Of a DNA stretch of 64,000 nucleotides, positions 28,421-38,173 are shown in pieces. The DNA is taken from assembly GCF_014204625.1 (NCBI RefSeq), contig NZ_JACHLU010000008.1, positions 62,001-126,000 on the forward strand, given 5' to 3'. Source of the DNA: Gillisella vitis. Lineage in GTDB: Bacteria > Pseudomonadota > Alphaproteobacteria > Rhizobiales > Rhizobiaceae. Under the pieces are notes generated by a model. It was not told where the DNA came from and did no database searches. It saw only the letters and a program-made list of their open reading frames with translations. Each line of letters opens with the position of its first letter. The stretch's first letter is position 1. A program made the position numbers and the translations under genes.

Positions 28421-29368
28421 ATGGCAGACAAATCCATCGACCACGCCTTCACAGCACCAGACCTGACATCGGCGGCCACCGACCCGACCTATGCCGGCGC
28501 GCTGTCCTTCATGCGCAGGCGCTATACCAAGGCGCTGGATGGGGTGGATACGGTTGTCTGGGGCATTCCGTTTGACGCCGCCACATCCAACCGGCCCGGC
28601 ACCCGGTTTGGACCACAGGCCATTCGTCGCGCGTCGGCGATTTTTGACAATGATCCGCAATATCCATTTGAGCGTGATCTGTTTGCCGCCATGCCCACCA
28701 TTGATTATGGCGATTGCCGTCTGGACTATGGCAATCATTGGGACACACCGGCCGCCATCGAGAAGGAAGCGGCCCATATTCTCGCAAAAGTCAATTTTCT
28801 GCTCACGCTCGGCGGCGATCATTTCATCACATGGCCCTTGCTGAAAGCCCATGTGGCCAAACATGGCCCCTTGGCGCTGGTGCAGTTTGATGCCCATCAG
28901 GACACATGGTTTGATGATGGTAAGCGCATTGACCATGGCTCGTTTGTGGGGAGAGCGGTGCGCGAAGGTTTGATTGATCCCAGCCATTCGATTCAGATCG
29001 GCATTCGCACCCATGCGCCGGACGATTGCGGCATCCGCATTGTCTACGGCCATGAGGTGGAAGACATGCGGACAGCCGAGATTGCCGCGCTGATTCTGGA
29101 GCATACGGCAGGCAAGCCCGCCTACCTCTCCTTTGATATTGATTGCCTTGACCCCGCCTTTGCGCCGGGCACTGGCACACCAGTGGCGGGCGGACCATCG
29201 AGCGCAAAAATTCTCTCGGTGCTGCAAAACCTTCATCCGCTCGACATCAGAGGGGCCGATGTTGTCGAAGTGGCTCCGGCTTATGACCATGCCGACATCA
29301 CCGCCATTGCAGGGGCAACGGTAGCGATGTATATGCTGGGCCTGCGTGCCGAGCGCTTGGCGCGGTAA
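28421..29368 (+). CDS. speB: Agmatinase (agmatine ureohydrolase family)
   Basis: Ureohydrolase with a dimanganese centre, 315 residues. The metal motifs are LTLGGDHFITWP, QFDAHQD and SFDIDCLDPAFAPGTGTP. Predicted to convert agmatine to putrescine and urea; other ureohydrolases such as guanidinobutyrase share these motifs, so exact substrate is inferred. It starts two bases after the ABM gene (ATG 28421; a GTG at 28415 is possible). Lies before argC, a conserved rhizobial order. Confidence 0.88.
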   Translation: MADKSIDHAFTAPDLTSAATDPTYAGALSFMRRRYTKALDGVDTVVWGIPFDAATSNRPGTRFGPQAIRRASAIFDNDPQYPFERDLFAAMPTIDYGDCRLDYGNHWDTPAAIEKEAAHILAKVNFLLTLGGDHFITWPLLKAHVAKHGPLALVQFDAHQDTWFDDGKRIDHGSFVGRAVREGLIDPSHSIQIGIRTHAPDDCGIRIVYGHEVEDMRTAEIAALILEHTAGKPAYLSFDIDCLDPAFAPGTGTPVAGGPSSAKILSVLQNLHPLDIRGADVVEVAPAYDHADITAIAGATVAMYMLGLRAERLAR

Positions 29369-29443
29369 CGTTCACAGATTGATTCAACATATTGCAGGAC
29401 TGATTCCGAAAAGCGGGACAAGCACCTGAAAAGAGAGGCTAAA

Positions 29444-30376
29444 ATGACAGCGAAGATCTTCATTGATGGCGAACACGGCACCACCGGCCTGCAAATCCGC
29501 AGCCGCATGGCCGACCGCCGCGATGTGGAACTGCTGTCTATTCCCGAAGCCGAGCGTCGCAATGCTGCGATGCGCGAAGATATGCTCAACAGCGCCGATA
29601 TTGCGATTTTGTGCCTGCCGGATGATGCATCCCGCGAGGCCGTCGCCATGGTGGCTGGCAACAATAACGTGCGGATTATCGACACCTCGACCGCCTTTCG
29701 CGTCGCCCCCGACTGGGCCTATGGCTTTGCCGAAATGGACAAGGCACAGGCCGATAAAATTCGTTCGGCCCGCCTGGTTGCCAATCCGGGCTGCTATCCC
29801 ACGGGTGCTGTGTCACTGATCCGCCCGCTTCGTGCGGCTGGGATTTTGCCTGACGGCTATCCGGTGTCCATCAATGCAGTCACAGGCTACACTGGCGGCG
29901 GCAAGCAGTTGATTGCCCAGATGGAAGATAAGACGCATCCTGATTATCTGGCAGTGAATAATTATCTTTATGGCCTTCCACTCAACCATAAACACTTGCC
30001 CGAAATGCGCATTCACGGGCTTCTGGACCGGACTCCAATGTTCTCTCCGTCTGTTGGCCGCTTCCCACAAGGTATGATCGTTCAGGTTCCGCTGTTCCTT
30101 GAAGACCTGAAGGACGGAGCGAATCTGGAAACCATCCATGCAGCGCTGGTTGCCCATTATGCAGGCCAGAACATTGTCAACGTTGTGCCTCTTGCAGAAA
30201 GCGCAACACTGCCGCGTGTCGATGCCGAAGAACTGGCGGGCAAAGACACGATGAAGCTCTTCGTGTTTGGTACACCCGGTGGTGCTCACGTCAATCTCGT
30301 GGCGCTACTCGACAATCTCGGCAAGGGTGCATCGGGTGCTGCTGTTCAGAACATGGACCTGATGCTTTCGGCTTAA
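29444..30376 (+). CDS. argC: N-acetyl-gamma-glutamyl-phosphate reductase
   Basis: Third enzyme of arginine synthesis, reducing N-acetylglutamyl phosphate to the semialdehyde with NADPH. The 310-residue length and [19 protein letters not shown] start mark the shorter type 2 AGPR. The catalytic Cys is in [10 protein letters not shown], and HKHLPEM carries the conserved His. Followed by a terminator. Confidence 0.96.
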   Translation: MTAKIFIDGEHGTTGLQIRSRMADRRDVELLSIPEAERRNAAMREDMLNSADIAILCLPDDASREAVAMVAGNNNVRIIDTSTAFRVAPDWAYGFAEMDKAQADKIRSARLVANPGCYPTGAVSLIRPLRAAGILPDGYPVSINAVTGYTGGGKQLIAQMEDKTHPDYLAVNNYLYGLPLNHKHLPEMRIHGLLDRTPMFSPSVGRFPQGMIVQVPLFLEDLKDGANLETIHAALVAHYAGQNIVNVVPLAESATLPRVDAEELAGKDTMKLFVFGTPGGAHVNLVALLDNLGKGASGAAVQNMDLMLSA

Positions 30377-30407
30377 TAACCAGAGTTTGTCGGGCTTAAA
30401 TTGAAAG

Positions 30408-30439
30408 CCTCCGCGCCTGATCCGCGCGGAGGTTTTTTG
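30408..30439 (+). terminator. Rho-independent terminator after argC
   Basis: CCTCCGCGC/GCGCGGAGG stem (30408-30416 with 30424-30432), seven-base loop, six T. Located 32 bases after the argC stop. Confidence 0.92.
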
Positions 30440-30564
30440 TTTCCGTTTTGCGAACAAGATTTCAAAGATTGTTTCGCTTTTGCTGAACAGTTCGTTGACT
30501 GATCCGAGTCTCGTCTCCTGTGCGCGCACACGCTATGGTCGCTCAACACGACAAGGAGCCTGCC

Positions 30565-31392
30565 ATGACCACCACCCGCCTTCCCGTCTATTTCATTCCC
30601 CATGGTGGCGGTCCATGGCCGTTTATGGAACAATCCAAGGACGAAAATGGCAAAGGCCCGTGGGATGATTTGTCAGCATTTCTCAAGGGGCTTCCGGCCA
30701 GTCTGGGGCATACGCCCAAAACAATTCTGGTCATCTCCGGCCATTGGGAAAAAGAAACTGTGCCCACCGTCAGCACATCGCCTGCACCCGGTATGCTGTT
30801 TGATTATTATGGCTTTCCAGCGCATACATATGAGTTGAGCTATCCGGCAAAGGGTGATCCAGCATTGGCGCAGCATGTGCGGGATATTTTATTGGAAGCA
30901 GGCATTGCATCCGGTGAAGATGCCAACCGCGGCTTTGACCACGGCGTCTTCATTCCGATGATGGTCGCCTATCCAGACGCCAATGTGCCGCTGGTGATGC
31001 TGTCTCTCAAAGCCACACTGGATGCGCAAAGCCATCTGGCAATTGGCAAGGCACTTGGCCGCTTGCGCGATGAGGATGTGCTGATCATTGCCTCTGGCAT
31101 GAGCTATCACAATATGAAGATGTTTCGCACCCGCGATGCCGCCCATGAGGCAACAGCCAAGCGCTTTGATGACTGGCTGACCGCTGCTGTCGAACTGGAT
31201 GACCCTGAAGCGCGGGCCGCTCAACTGTCCCGTTGGCACAGCAACCCGGATGCGCTGGCCTGCCATGTGCCAGACCATGATCATCTCGTGCCGTTGTTTG
31301 TAGCGGCCGGTGCTGCTGGCACCGACAAGGGCGAGCGGGTTTTCAACAGCACGATTATGGGCAAGGCCTATTCAGGCTACCGTTTTGGGTAG
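30565..31392 (+). CDS. Class III extradiol-type dioxygenase (DODA/YgiD family)
   Basis: 275-residue member of the LigB-related family that includes plant DOPA 4,5-dioxygenase and Escherichia coli YgiD. Conserved metal-site histidines are seen in FIPHGGGPWPF, ISGHWE, and FDHGVFIPMM, plus a late H in MSYHNM. Likely a non-haem iron (or zinc) oxygenase on catecholic substrates; natural substrate unknown. ATG 30565 follows AAGGAG. It converges with ctaA, and the two coding regions overlap tail to tail by 21 bases. Confidence 0.88.
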   Translation: MTTTRLPVYFIPHGGGPWPFMEQSKDENGKGPWDDLSAFLKGLPASLGHTPKTILVISGHWEKETVPTVSTSPAPGMLFDYYGFPAHTYELSYPAKGDPALAQHVRDILLEAGIASGEDANRGFDHGVFIPMMVAYPDANVPLVMLSLKATLDAQSHLAIGKALGRLRDEDVLIIASGMSYHNMKMFRTRDAAHEATAKRFDDWLTAAVELDDPEARAAQLSRWHSNPDALACHVPDHDHLVPLFVAAGAAGTDKGERVFNSTIMGKAYSGYRFG

Positions 31393-32463
31393 CCTGTAAG
31401 CACCATAAAATCCACGTAGATGGGCCACCGCAAAGCCCAGCACGATCAGCGCCAGCCCTTGGTGGGCAAGCCCTGCGTGCAACGGCACATGGTGCAGAAG
31501 GGTGATAATACCAAGCACCGCCTGCGCGGCAATCAGCCAGAACAGCACCACACTGCGCTGGGCGTGCGCGGATTTTGGGGCAGCACTGAGTGACGTGACC
31601 ATGTGGTAGAGCGCCACCAGAAACACGGTATAAGCCCCGATCCGATGTACAAACTGCACCGTTTTGGCGTTTTCAAAAAAGTTGACCCAGAGCGGATGCT
31701 GAATCAGAAGATCGCTTGGCACCAAAGCGCCATCCATGAGCGGCCATGTGTTATAGGCATATCCCGCCCGCAAGCCCGCCACCAGCGCCCCCAGATAAAT
31801 CTGAAACAGCACCAGACACAGCAAAGCCATGGCCCAGCCTTTGGAGCTGGCCTTGGGTGGGGCATCAATCTCGCGCTTGCCCAGACCGCCCATCACCCAG
31901 ACACAGGAGGAAAAAATAAGACAGGCCATGACCAGATGAGTGGCCAGACGGTATTGGCTGACTTCCGTGCGGGCCGTGAGCCCGGATGACACCATCCACC
32001 AGCCGATAAAGCCCTGCAATCCGCCCAGTGCCAGTATGGCAACCAGTTTGGGCCGCAATTGCTTTTCAACCCGCCCTGTGAGCCAGAAAAACACAAGCGG
32101 CAACGCGAAAATCATGCCAATGCTGCGGGCCAGAAACCGATGCGCCCATTCCCACCAGTAGATTTCCTTGAAACCATCCAGCGTCATGTCCTTGTTCATC
32201 ACTTCATACTGCGGGATCTGCTGGTAGAGCTTGAACTCCTCCTGCCATTCCTCAATGCCAATGGGCGGAATCACCCCGTGGATCGGCTTCCATTCGGTGA
32301 TTGACAGGCCGGAATTGGTCAGGCGTGTGGCCCCTCCTACCAGCACAAGCGCAAACAGCGCCACCACCACCACCCCCAGCCAGATGCGAATGGCGCGGCG
32401 ATTGCGGAGTTGCTGGTTCAGAAGCGTCGATGATGACGGCGATACGGTACTGGCGATTGTCAT
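31372..32463 (-). CDS. ctaA: Heme A synthase (COX15/CtaA)
   Basis: Integral membrane enzyme that oxidises heme O to heme A for aa3-type oxidases. The 363 residues give eight predicted helices, with family motifs GGATRLTNSGLSITEWKP, WEWAHRFLAR and VHRIGAY that carry haem-ligating histidines. Length is normal for the alphaproteobacterial type. The 3-prime end overlaps the convergent dioxygenase gene by 21 bases. Confidence 0.95.
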   Translation of the reverse strand: MTIASTVSPSSSTLLNQQLRNRRAIRIWLGVVVVALFALVLVGGATRLTNSGLSITEWKPIHGVIPPIGIEEWQEEFKLYQQIPQYEVMNKDMTLDGFKEIYWWEWAHRFLARSIGMIFALPLVFFWLTGRVEKQLRPKLVAILALGGLQGFIGWWMVSSGLTARTEVSQYRLATHLVMACLIFSSCVWVMGGLGKREIDAPPKASSKGWAMALLCLVLFQIYLGALVAGLRAGYAYNTWPLMDGALVPSDLLIQHPLWVNFFENAKTVQFVHRIGAYTVFLVALYHMVTSLSAAPKSAHAQRSVVLFWLIAAQAVLGIITLLHHVPLHAGLAHQGLALIVLGFAVAHLRGFYGAYRLPKTVA

Positions 32464-32569
32464 TTGTCAATCCTCTTGCAATCCTGTTGATTTGCAACAT
32501 CAGCCGGTGCAAAACAAGAGTAACAGGTTTGCGGCATGGCGTCGCGGCCAGCGTTTTCAGGATGTTGTG

Positions 32570-32788
32570 ATGCCCGTCAGACTGAGAAAATTCATCGGAA
32601 TCATTTTGATTGTTGTGCTGGTGATGCTCTATGCCGTGCTGGCCACCACCATTGCCACGCTGACGCTGGCGCAATCACCCTGGTGGGTACATTTTCTGTA
32701 TTTTCTGCTGTCCGGCGTGCTGTGGGTGGTGCCCGCCATGTTGATCATCAAATGGATGGCAGGCCCTGTGCGTAAAAACCGGCTGTGA
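32570..32788 (+). CDS. DUF2842 small membrane protein
   Basis: 72 residues, two hydrophobic helices separated by QSPWWVHF, and a basic tail GPVRKNRL: the DUF2842 pattern widespread in Rhizobiales, function unknown. The frame is open much further upstream (antisense to ctaA), but AGGA before ATG 32570 and family length set the start. Its TGA overlaps the ATG of the next gene (TGATG). Confidence 0.82.
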   Translation: MPVRLRKFIGIILIVVLVMLYAVLATTIATLTLAQSPWWVHFLYFLLSGVLWVVPAMLIIKWMAGPVRKNRL

Positions 32789-33963
32789 TGACAGAACAAC
32801 CGCTGTCCATTGATGTTTTCAGCCGGATGGAGCCGTTGGAAACACAATGGCGCGCCCTTGAGCACGACAATTATGGTTCACTGCACCAGAGCTACGACTG
32901 GTGCCATGCATGGGTTGAGACCCACAACAATCCGCTGGCCATCGTTCGTGGGCAAAAAGACGGTCGTACCGTTTTCATCCTGCCGCTGGAAATCACCAGA
33001 CAAGCGATGGTGAGCACAGCCAGATGGATCGCGGCACGCTTTAGCAATATCAATACGGGCCTGTTTGACGCCACGTTTCGCCAGGAGCAAACAGGAGACG
33101 CGGCCGGATCATTGGGCAGGCAGATTACGGATGCCCTGAACGGGCGCGCCGATCTGCTATATTTGAGCAATATTCCTCTGGTGTGGCGGCAGCAGCGTCA
33201 CCCTTTGGCGGGCCTTGCATCGGTCGAGCATCAAAACCATGCATTCCAGCTACCACTCCTGTCTGATTTCACCACCACCATTGCCCAGTTGAATGCCAAA
33301 CGCCGCCGCAAAAAATATCGCAACCAGCACCGCAAGCTGGAGGAGCATGGCGGATTTGAGCATATCATCGCCACAGCGCCTGACGAGAAGACCCATCTTC
33401 TTGAGCTGTTTTTCCAGCAAAAAGCGGCTCGTTTTGCCGCTCTTGGCCTGCCTAATGTCTTTCATGAAGCGGAAACACAGGCTTTTTTTCATCGGTTACA
33501 ACAGAGCAAATCTGATGGCCTGAATGTAGGGCTTCAGCTGCACGCGATCCGCTTAAAAGGATATGAGAACGGCAAAATTGCTGCCATTGCCGGATTATCA
33601 CGCAAAGGCGATCACGTGATTTGCCAGTTTGGCTCGATTGATGCGGGTTTGGTGCCAGAAGCCAGCCCCGGCGAATTGCTGTTCTGGCTGATGATTGAAC
33701 AATGTTGCGCCCAGCGCGCGGCCCTGTTTGATTTCGGCCTTGGCGATCAGGGGTATAAACGCGGCTGGTGCCCGGTGGAAACCGTCCAGCACGACATGCT
33801 TTTGCCCATCACCCCGATTGGCCATGGTGCCGCCAGCGCACAACGCCTGTTGATCCGCACCAAAGCCGCGATCAAGGATAATCCGCAGCTCTATGCCATG
33901 GTGCAGAAAATCCGGGCCAGATACAGTCAGCCCGTCCACAAAAGCAGCGAAGACGAGACCTGA
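32788..33963 (+). CDS. uppA: GNAT-fold acyltransferase (CelD/BcsL-like), putative UppA
   Basis: About 391 residues of the CelD/BcsL-type GNAT family often found in exopolysaccharide loci. Landmarks: SLHQSYDWCHAWVETH near the start, basic stretch NAKRRRKKYRNQHRKLEEHGG, and FDFGLGDQGYKRGWCP near the end. It probably acylates a sugar or lipid intermediate. It begins inside the stop of the DUF2842 gene and is the first gene of a six-gene polysaccharide locus that matches the upp locus of Agrobacterium in gene content, order and position after argC-ctaA; the symbol is given on that basis. Confidence 0.7.
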   Translation: MTEQPLSIDVFSRMEPLETQWRALEHDNYGSLHQSYDWCHAWVETHNNPLAIVRGQKDGRTVFILPLEITRQAMVSTARWIAARFSNINTGLFDATFRQEQTGDAAGSLGRQITDALNGRADLLYLSNIPLVWRQQRHPLAGLASVEHQNHAFQLPLLSDFTTTIAQLNAKRRRKKYRNQHRKLEEHGGFEHIIATAPDEKTHLLELFFQQKAARFAALGLPNVFHEAETQAFFHRLQQSKSDGLNVGLQLHAIRLKGYENGKIAAIAGLSRKGDHVICQFGSIDAGLVPEASPGELLFWLMIEQCCAQRAALFDFGLGDQGYKRGWCPVETVQHDMLLPITPIGHGAASAQRLLIRTKAAIKDNPQLYAMVQKIRARYSQPVHKSSEDET

Positions 33964-33982
33964 TCAGAAAATGGTGCTGCAA

Positions 33983-36202
33983 TCAGGCTGCATCCCTGTC
34001 TTCGCCATCGGGGGATGGTGAAATTTCCTCGCTCATCAGCACAAGGTCATTGTAGCCAACAGCCTCAAATGTCGCCATGATCTCGGCCAATTGCCTGCGG
34101 TCCGGGCGCGGGGCGGAGAGAATGATTTCGTGCTCCTGCGCCTGACACAGATGCGAGACATTCTCGGCACTGGCGGGGCCGCATTCAATCATCACCAGAT
34201 CATACACATCGGCCAGCGCCTCAACCACCATCGACAGTCGGTCCATTCCGCGCAGGGCCTGACGAATATCGGCATTGCCCTTGGGCATGATATGCGCATC
34301 CGACGAACGATCGGCATGAATTGTTTCGCCAAAGGCAACATCACCACAGACAAGATCGGTGACGCCAGGCAGATCGCTGCTGTCGGCCATCAAGGCCGTT
34401 GGGCAACCCGACCCCGTCATGTCAATCAAAATCACACTGCGGCCCGATTTGGCAATCGCCCGCGCCAGCATCACGGTTGCGGTGGAGCCATCATCGCCAG
34501 AGGGCGAAATGGCAACAGCCTTGGAAATACCATTGCGAGTGAGATAACGCGCCACCGACGCAATGGAAAATTCATGATCAGGTGCCATCGGCCGCATTGC
34601 AACCTCTGGCAACGGCACTTCTTCCACTGTGCTGTTTTCTGCCTCATGCTCGCGCACGGCCTGTCGGGCCTCAGCAACCGACGGCATAGGCGGCTTCGGC
34701 ATAGGTGCCTCGGGGCTATCCGTAAGATCAGGCTCCCTCCTGGCGTTTCGGCGCGCACCATCGCGTGGCCCATCGCCACCCACAGGCTCCATCGGGCCAA
34801 CAGGCTTCAAGGCGCGACCGCTGAACAGTTCGGCAAACATGACAATGATCACGCTCAACACCAGCGTTGCCACCCCCGCCACAACGGTGATGGTCAAGAC
34901 CTTGGGGAAATTTGGCGATCCCGGCTCAGACGCACGCGAGATCACCCGCGCATCGGCCGGTGTGGCATTGCTGTCCAGACGGCTGGATGCTTCCCGATAG
35001 CGGGCCAGATAGGTTTCAAGCAATTGCCGCTGGGCCGTTGCTTCACGCTCCAGCGCATTCAGACCCACCTGCCGGTCGCCAGCCTCTGCACTTTGCGCCT
35101 TGGTGGCGTTCAGCTGCTGGGTCAGGTCGGCTTCCCGCATCTTTGCAATATTGGCATCCTGCTCAAGGCTGGAAACCACTTTTCGGGTTTCCTGTGCAAT
35201 CTGCGTGCGCAGACTGGCCAATTGCGCCTTCAGCGCCTTGATGCGCGGATGGCCATCCAGCAGGCTGGTGGACAGGTCAGAAATCTGCGCCTGCACGCTG
35301 GCTTCACTTTGCTTCAATTGCTGCACGGCAGGCGATGCCATGACAATATCGAGATTGTCCGTCGGCTTGCCCGCTCTCAAGGCCGCACGGGCATTTTCTG
35401 CCCGCGCTTCTGCGCTGGCGCGCTCAGCTTTCACCCGCGATAATTCGGTAGAGATCGTATTGAGCTGGGTCGATGCCAGAGTGGCCCCCTCACCTGTTGG
35501 CAAGAGATCGGCGCTACGGCGATAATCGGCCACTTTCTTCTCAGCGTCAGCCACTTTCTGGCGCAGATTGGCAATTTCCGGCTCAAGCCATCGCGCTGCG
35601 TCCTGATTGCTATCCAGTTTTGCACCGCTCTGAAGGGCAAGATAAACCTTGACCATTTCATTGGGGATGGCAGCGGCAAGCTTTGGATTTTTCGACGAAA
35701 ATTCAATGCCGATCACCCGCGACTTATCGACCTGATAGACCTGCAATTTGCTCAGAAATGTCTGAATCACCCGATCTTCCGGGGCCAGATCCAGCGGATT
35801 CTTTTTCAGATGCAACATCACCATCAGATCAGAAAGAGCCGATGGGTGCAGGTCTGGATCAAATTCCGGCAGCTCATACAGTTTCAAATCTTTGACAACC
35901 TGACGAATCAGATCGGCGGAGCGAAAAAGCTGCACCTGGCTGACAATGTTCAGATCATCCAGCACCGGCTCGGATGAGGCCGATTTTGCATTCTCGGCGT
36001 CATAATTGGGCGCGCGCGGCTCGATCAACACAGTGGTTTCGGCGCGATAGGTGGGCTTGATCAGGCTGGAGCCAACAAAGGCAACGCTGGCCATCAGGCA
36101 TGTCGCAAGCGCAATGCGGCCCTTTCGCTGCCAGACGGCGCGAAACAGCTGCAAGAGATCAATATCCACATCCGGTTGGGAGGTGTTCGGCTGACCCGTC
36201 AT
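33983..36202 (-). CDS. uppB: Wzz/GumC/Wzc-type polysaccharide co-polymerase with degenerate kinase domain, putative UppB
   Basis: 739-residue inner-membrane protein of polysaccharide chain-length control and export. Order: N-terminal Wzz domain with helix 1 (about residues 33-52), a long periplasmic coiled-coil region with GNVR-type motif, helix 2 near residue 435, a Pro-rich cytoplasmic linker and a C-terminal BY-kinase-like domain. In that domain the P-loop reads SPSGDDGSTATV (about 566-577): the invariant Lys of the Walker A GKT/S is absent; Walker A-prime is only ILIDMT, and no C-terminal tyrosine cluster exists. It is therefore likely not an active tyrosine kinase. It is transcribed opposite to the rest of the locus. 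Confidence 0.82.
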   Translation of the reverse strand: MTGQPNTSQPDVDIDLLQLFRAVWQRKGRIALATCLMASVAFVGSSLIKPTYRAETTVLIEPRAPNYDAENAKSASSEPVLDDLNIVSQVQLFRSADLIRQVVKDLKLYELPEFDPDLHPSALSDLMVMLHLKKNPLDLAPEDRVIQTFLSKLQVYQVDKSRVIGIEFSSKNPKLAAAIPNEMVKVYLALQSGAKLDSNQDAARWLEPEIANLRQKVADAEKKVADYRRSADLLPTGEGATLASTQLNTISTELSRVKAERASAEARAENARAALRAGKPTDNLDIVMASPAVQQLKQSEASVQAQISDLSTSLLDGHPRIKALKAQLASLRTQIAQETRKVVSSLEQDANIAKMREADLTQQLNATKAQSAEAGDRQVGLNALEREATAQRQLLETYLARYREASSRLDSNATPADARVISRASEPGSPNFPKVLTITVVAGVATLVLSVIIVMFAELFSGRALKPVGPMEPVGGDGPRDGARRNARREPDLTDSPEAPMPKPPMPSVAEARQAVREHEAENSTVEEVPLPEVAMRPMAPDHEFSIASVARYLTRNGISKAVAISPSGDDGSTATVMLARAIAKSGRSVILIDMTGSGCPTALMADSSDLPGVTDLVCGDVAFGETIHADRSSDAHIMPKGNADIRQALRGMDRLSMVVEALADVYDLVMIECGPASAENVSHLCQAQEHEIILSAPRPDRRQLAEIMATFEAVGYNDLVLMSEEISPSPDGEDRDAA

Positions 36203-36437
36203 TCCAGCGCTCCTTGAATTATCACCGAACCGTAAATGAAGATGGTAACATAACCGTTAACCTGAAAGCCATGATAGAACATGGGACGTTATCGGCCCAA
36301 TAACGATAATATTGTCATCCATAAATATCTGCCAAACAGATCACGATTGCGATGAAACCCAAACAGGTTTACGCAGCATTAACTATAGTGACCGATAAGA
36401 ACATATTCTACTCGTTTTGCCGGGAGCGCGACTGCGC
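36203..36437. promoter_or_regulatory. Divergent promoter region of the upp locus
   Basis: About 235 bases between the minus-strand Wzz gene and the plus-strand Wza gene. It holds an inverted repeat CGTTAT/ATAACG with seven-base spacing (36287-36305) and a second AAACC/GGTTT repeat near 36356-36370. Either could bind a regulator; no consensus was recognised. Confidence 0.4.
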
Positions 36438-37007
36438 ATGGGTATCGCCAAAAAAATCCTGCTGGCTTTGACCATTGTGACAATGGCGGTTCTTGCTGGC
36501 TGTTCATCCTATCAGCCAGCGCCAAAGGCTTTTCATCGCTCCACCATCGAGCCATACCGGCTGGACAGCGGCGATCGTCTGCGAATCACGGTGTTTGAAC
36601 AGGCCGGTCTCAGCAATACCTATACCGTTGATCAGGCCGGTTATATTGCGTTTCCACTGATTGGTCAGGTCGCCGCCCGCGGTTTAAGCCTGCCACAGCT
36701 GGAAGGCGCAATTGCCCAGAAACTGCGCAAAGGCTATCTGCGCGACCCCGATGTCAGCATTGAGGTTGATCGTTACCGCTCGATTTTTGTGATGGGTGAA
36801 GTTGGCCAGCCGGGGCAATATTCCTACGTGCCGGGCATGACGGTGCAAAATGCCATTGCCGTTGCGGGCGGCTTTACCAGCCGCGCCAACCAGCGCGATA
36901 TGGATGTGACGCGCAAGGTCAATGGCACCATTGCCACCGGCCGGGTTCCGGTCACCGATCCCATCATCGCAGGCGACACGATTTATGTGCGTGAACGGCT
37001 GTTTTGA
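36438..37007 (+). CDS. uppC: Wza-like polysaccharide export lipoprotein, putative UppC
   Basis: Outer-membrane secretin-type exporter of polysaccharide. 189 residues from ATG 36438: lipoprotein signal peptide with lipobox LAGC, then the Poly_export domain (YRLDSGDRLRITVFEQAGLS, YIAFPLIGQVAARG) and an SLBB domain (IFVMGEVGQPGQYSYVPGMTVQNAIAVAGG). It is short, lacking the third SLBB repeat and C-terminal helix of Escherichia coli Wza, as in the short rhizobial forms. A TTG start at 36417 is possible. Its stop overlaps the next gene. Confidence 0.88.
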   Translation: MGIAKKILLALTIVTMAVLAGCSSYQPAPKAFHRSTIEPYRLDSGDRLRITVFEQAGLSNTYTVDQAGYIAFPLIGQVAARGLSLPQLEGAIAQKLRKGYLRDPDVSIEVDRYRSIFVMGEVGQPGQYSYVPGMTVQNAIAVAGGFTSRANQRDMDVTRKVNGTIATGRVPVTDPIIAGDTIYVRERLF

Positions 37008-38173
37008 TGAATGCTCCCCACCCTTTACGCATCATCCATTGCTTCCGCTCGCCGGTAGGTGGTATTTTTCGCCATGTCCGCGATCTCGTTGAACACCATG
37101 ATCAGGCAGGCCACTCTGTGGGCATCGTCTGTGACAGTTCAACTGGCGGAGCACACGAAGATGCGTTGTTTGCCGAATTGGAGCCAAAGCTCAAACTCGG
37201 CCTGTTTCGGCTTCCCATTCGCCGGGCCATCGGGCCGGAAGATATAGCGGCGGCCAAAGCCTGCTATCAACACATCAAATCCATGCACCCTGACGTGCTG
37301 CACGGGCATGGTGCCAAGGGTGGTACAATTGCCCGAATCATTGGCTCGGTGCTGCGGAGGCAAGGCTCGCACGTTGCCCGGTTTTATTCGCCCCATGGCG
37401 GCAGCCTGCATTACCGTTCCAATACGGTGTTGGGCAAGGCAATCTTCGCATTCGAACGGCAACTGGAACGCCAGACCGAGGCCATCGCCTTTGTCTGCGG
37501 CTTTGAGCAATGGACCTATCAAAACAAGGTCGGTGAGCCCCGTTGCGCCTATCAGCTCATTCATAACGGCATCAGTGATGCGGAATTTCAGCCCATCGCC
37601 GTTGCCGGCAAGGGCGTTGACTTTGCCTTCATCGGAATGTTGAGGGAATTGAAAGGTCCAGATGTGTTCATCGATGCGTTTCAGCGCACAGAGCGGCAAC
37701 TGGGCCGGCCGCTCAGCGCGGCCATCATTGGTGATGGCCCGGAACGGGACATCTATGAGCGCATGATTGTGCAGCGCGGACTAGGGCAAAGAATCAAACT
37801 CCTGAACCCGATGCGCGTGGCAGATGCATTTGCCATGAGCGACATTATTGTCGTTCCATCGCGGGCAGAATCGATGCCATATATTGTTCTGGAGGCCGTT
37901 GCCGCTGGAAAATCCGTGATTGCCAGCCGCGTCGGCGGCATTCCGGAAGCCCTGGGCAAAACAAGCCCCGCCCTTGTGCCGCCGGATGCTCCCGATGCAC
38001 TGGCAGCCGTCATGGTCAACGCCCTCACTGAGAGCGACTGGAAAATCAAGACAATGCCGGAGCAGGCACAATTTTACAGCCGCTTCTCAGCGTCAACCAT
38101 GGCGAAACATATGCTTGAGCTGTACTATACATATACAAATCCTGCGGCTCTGGCCAAAATGGATGAACAATAA
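37007..38173 (+). CDS. uppD: GT4-type glycosyltransferase, putative UppD
   Basis: 388-residue GT-B fold glycosyltransferase of the GT4 group. N-terminal nucleotide-fold start LRIIHCFRSPVGGIFRHVRDL, mid region VLHGHGAKGG, and donor-site signature VPSRAESMPYIVLEAVAAGKSVIASRVGGIPE with the paired-Glu motif. Expected to add a sugar to the lipid-linked repeat unit. Start ATG overlaps the uppC stop (TGATG), so the pair is coupled. A weaker coupling exists to uppE, which follows 330 bases later after a repeat. Confidence 0.87.
   Translation: MNAPHPLRIIHCFRSPVGGIFRHVRDLVEHHDQAGHSVGIVCDSSTGGAHEDALFAELEPKLKLGLFRLPIRRAIGPEDIAAAKACYQHIKSMHPDVLHGHGAKGGTIARIIGSVLRRQGSHVARFYSPHGGSLHYRSNTVLGKAIFAFERQLERQTEAIAFVCGFEQWTYQNKVGEPRCAYQLIHNGISDAEFQPIAVAGKGVDFAFIGMLRELKGPDVFIDAFQRTERQLGRPLSAAIIGDGPERDIYERMIVQRGLGQRIKLLNPMRVADAFAMSDIIVVPSRAESMPYIVLEAVAAGKSVIASRVGGIPEALGKTSPALVPPDAPDALAAVMVNALTESDWKIKTMPEQAQFYSRFSASTMAKHMLELYYTYTNPAALAKMDEQ

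Noticed and set aside
28400-29290. 296-codon minus-strand ORF opposite speB
   Set aside because: Antisense shadow of the agmatinase gene with no recognisable domain.
30382-30391. Another copy of the palindromic repeat after argC
   Set aside because: Only a 10-base match to the tail (AGAGTTTGTC) followed by unrelated sequence; too short to claim.
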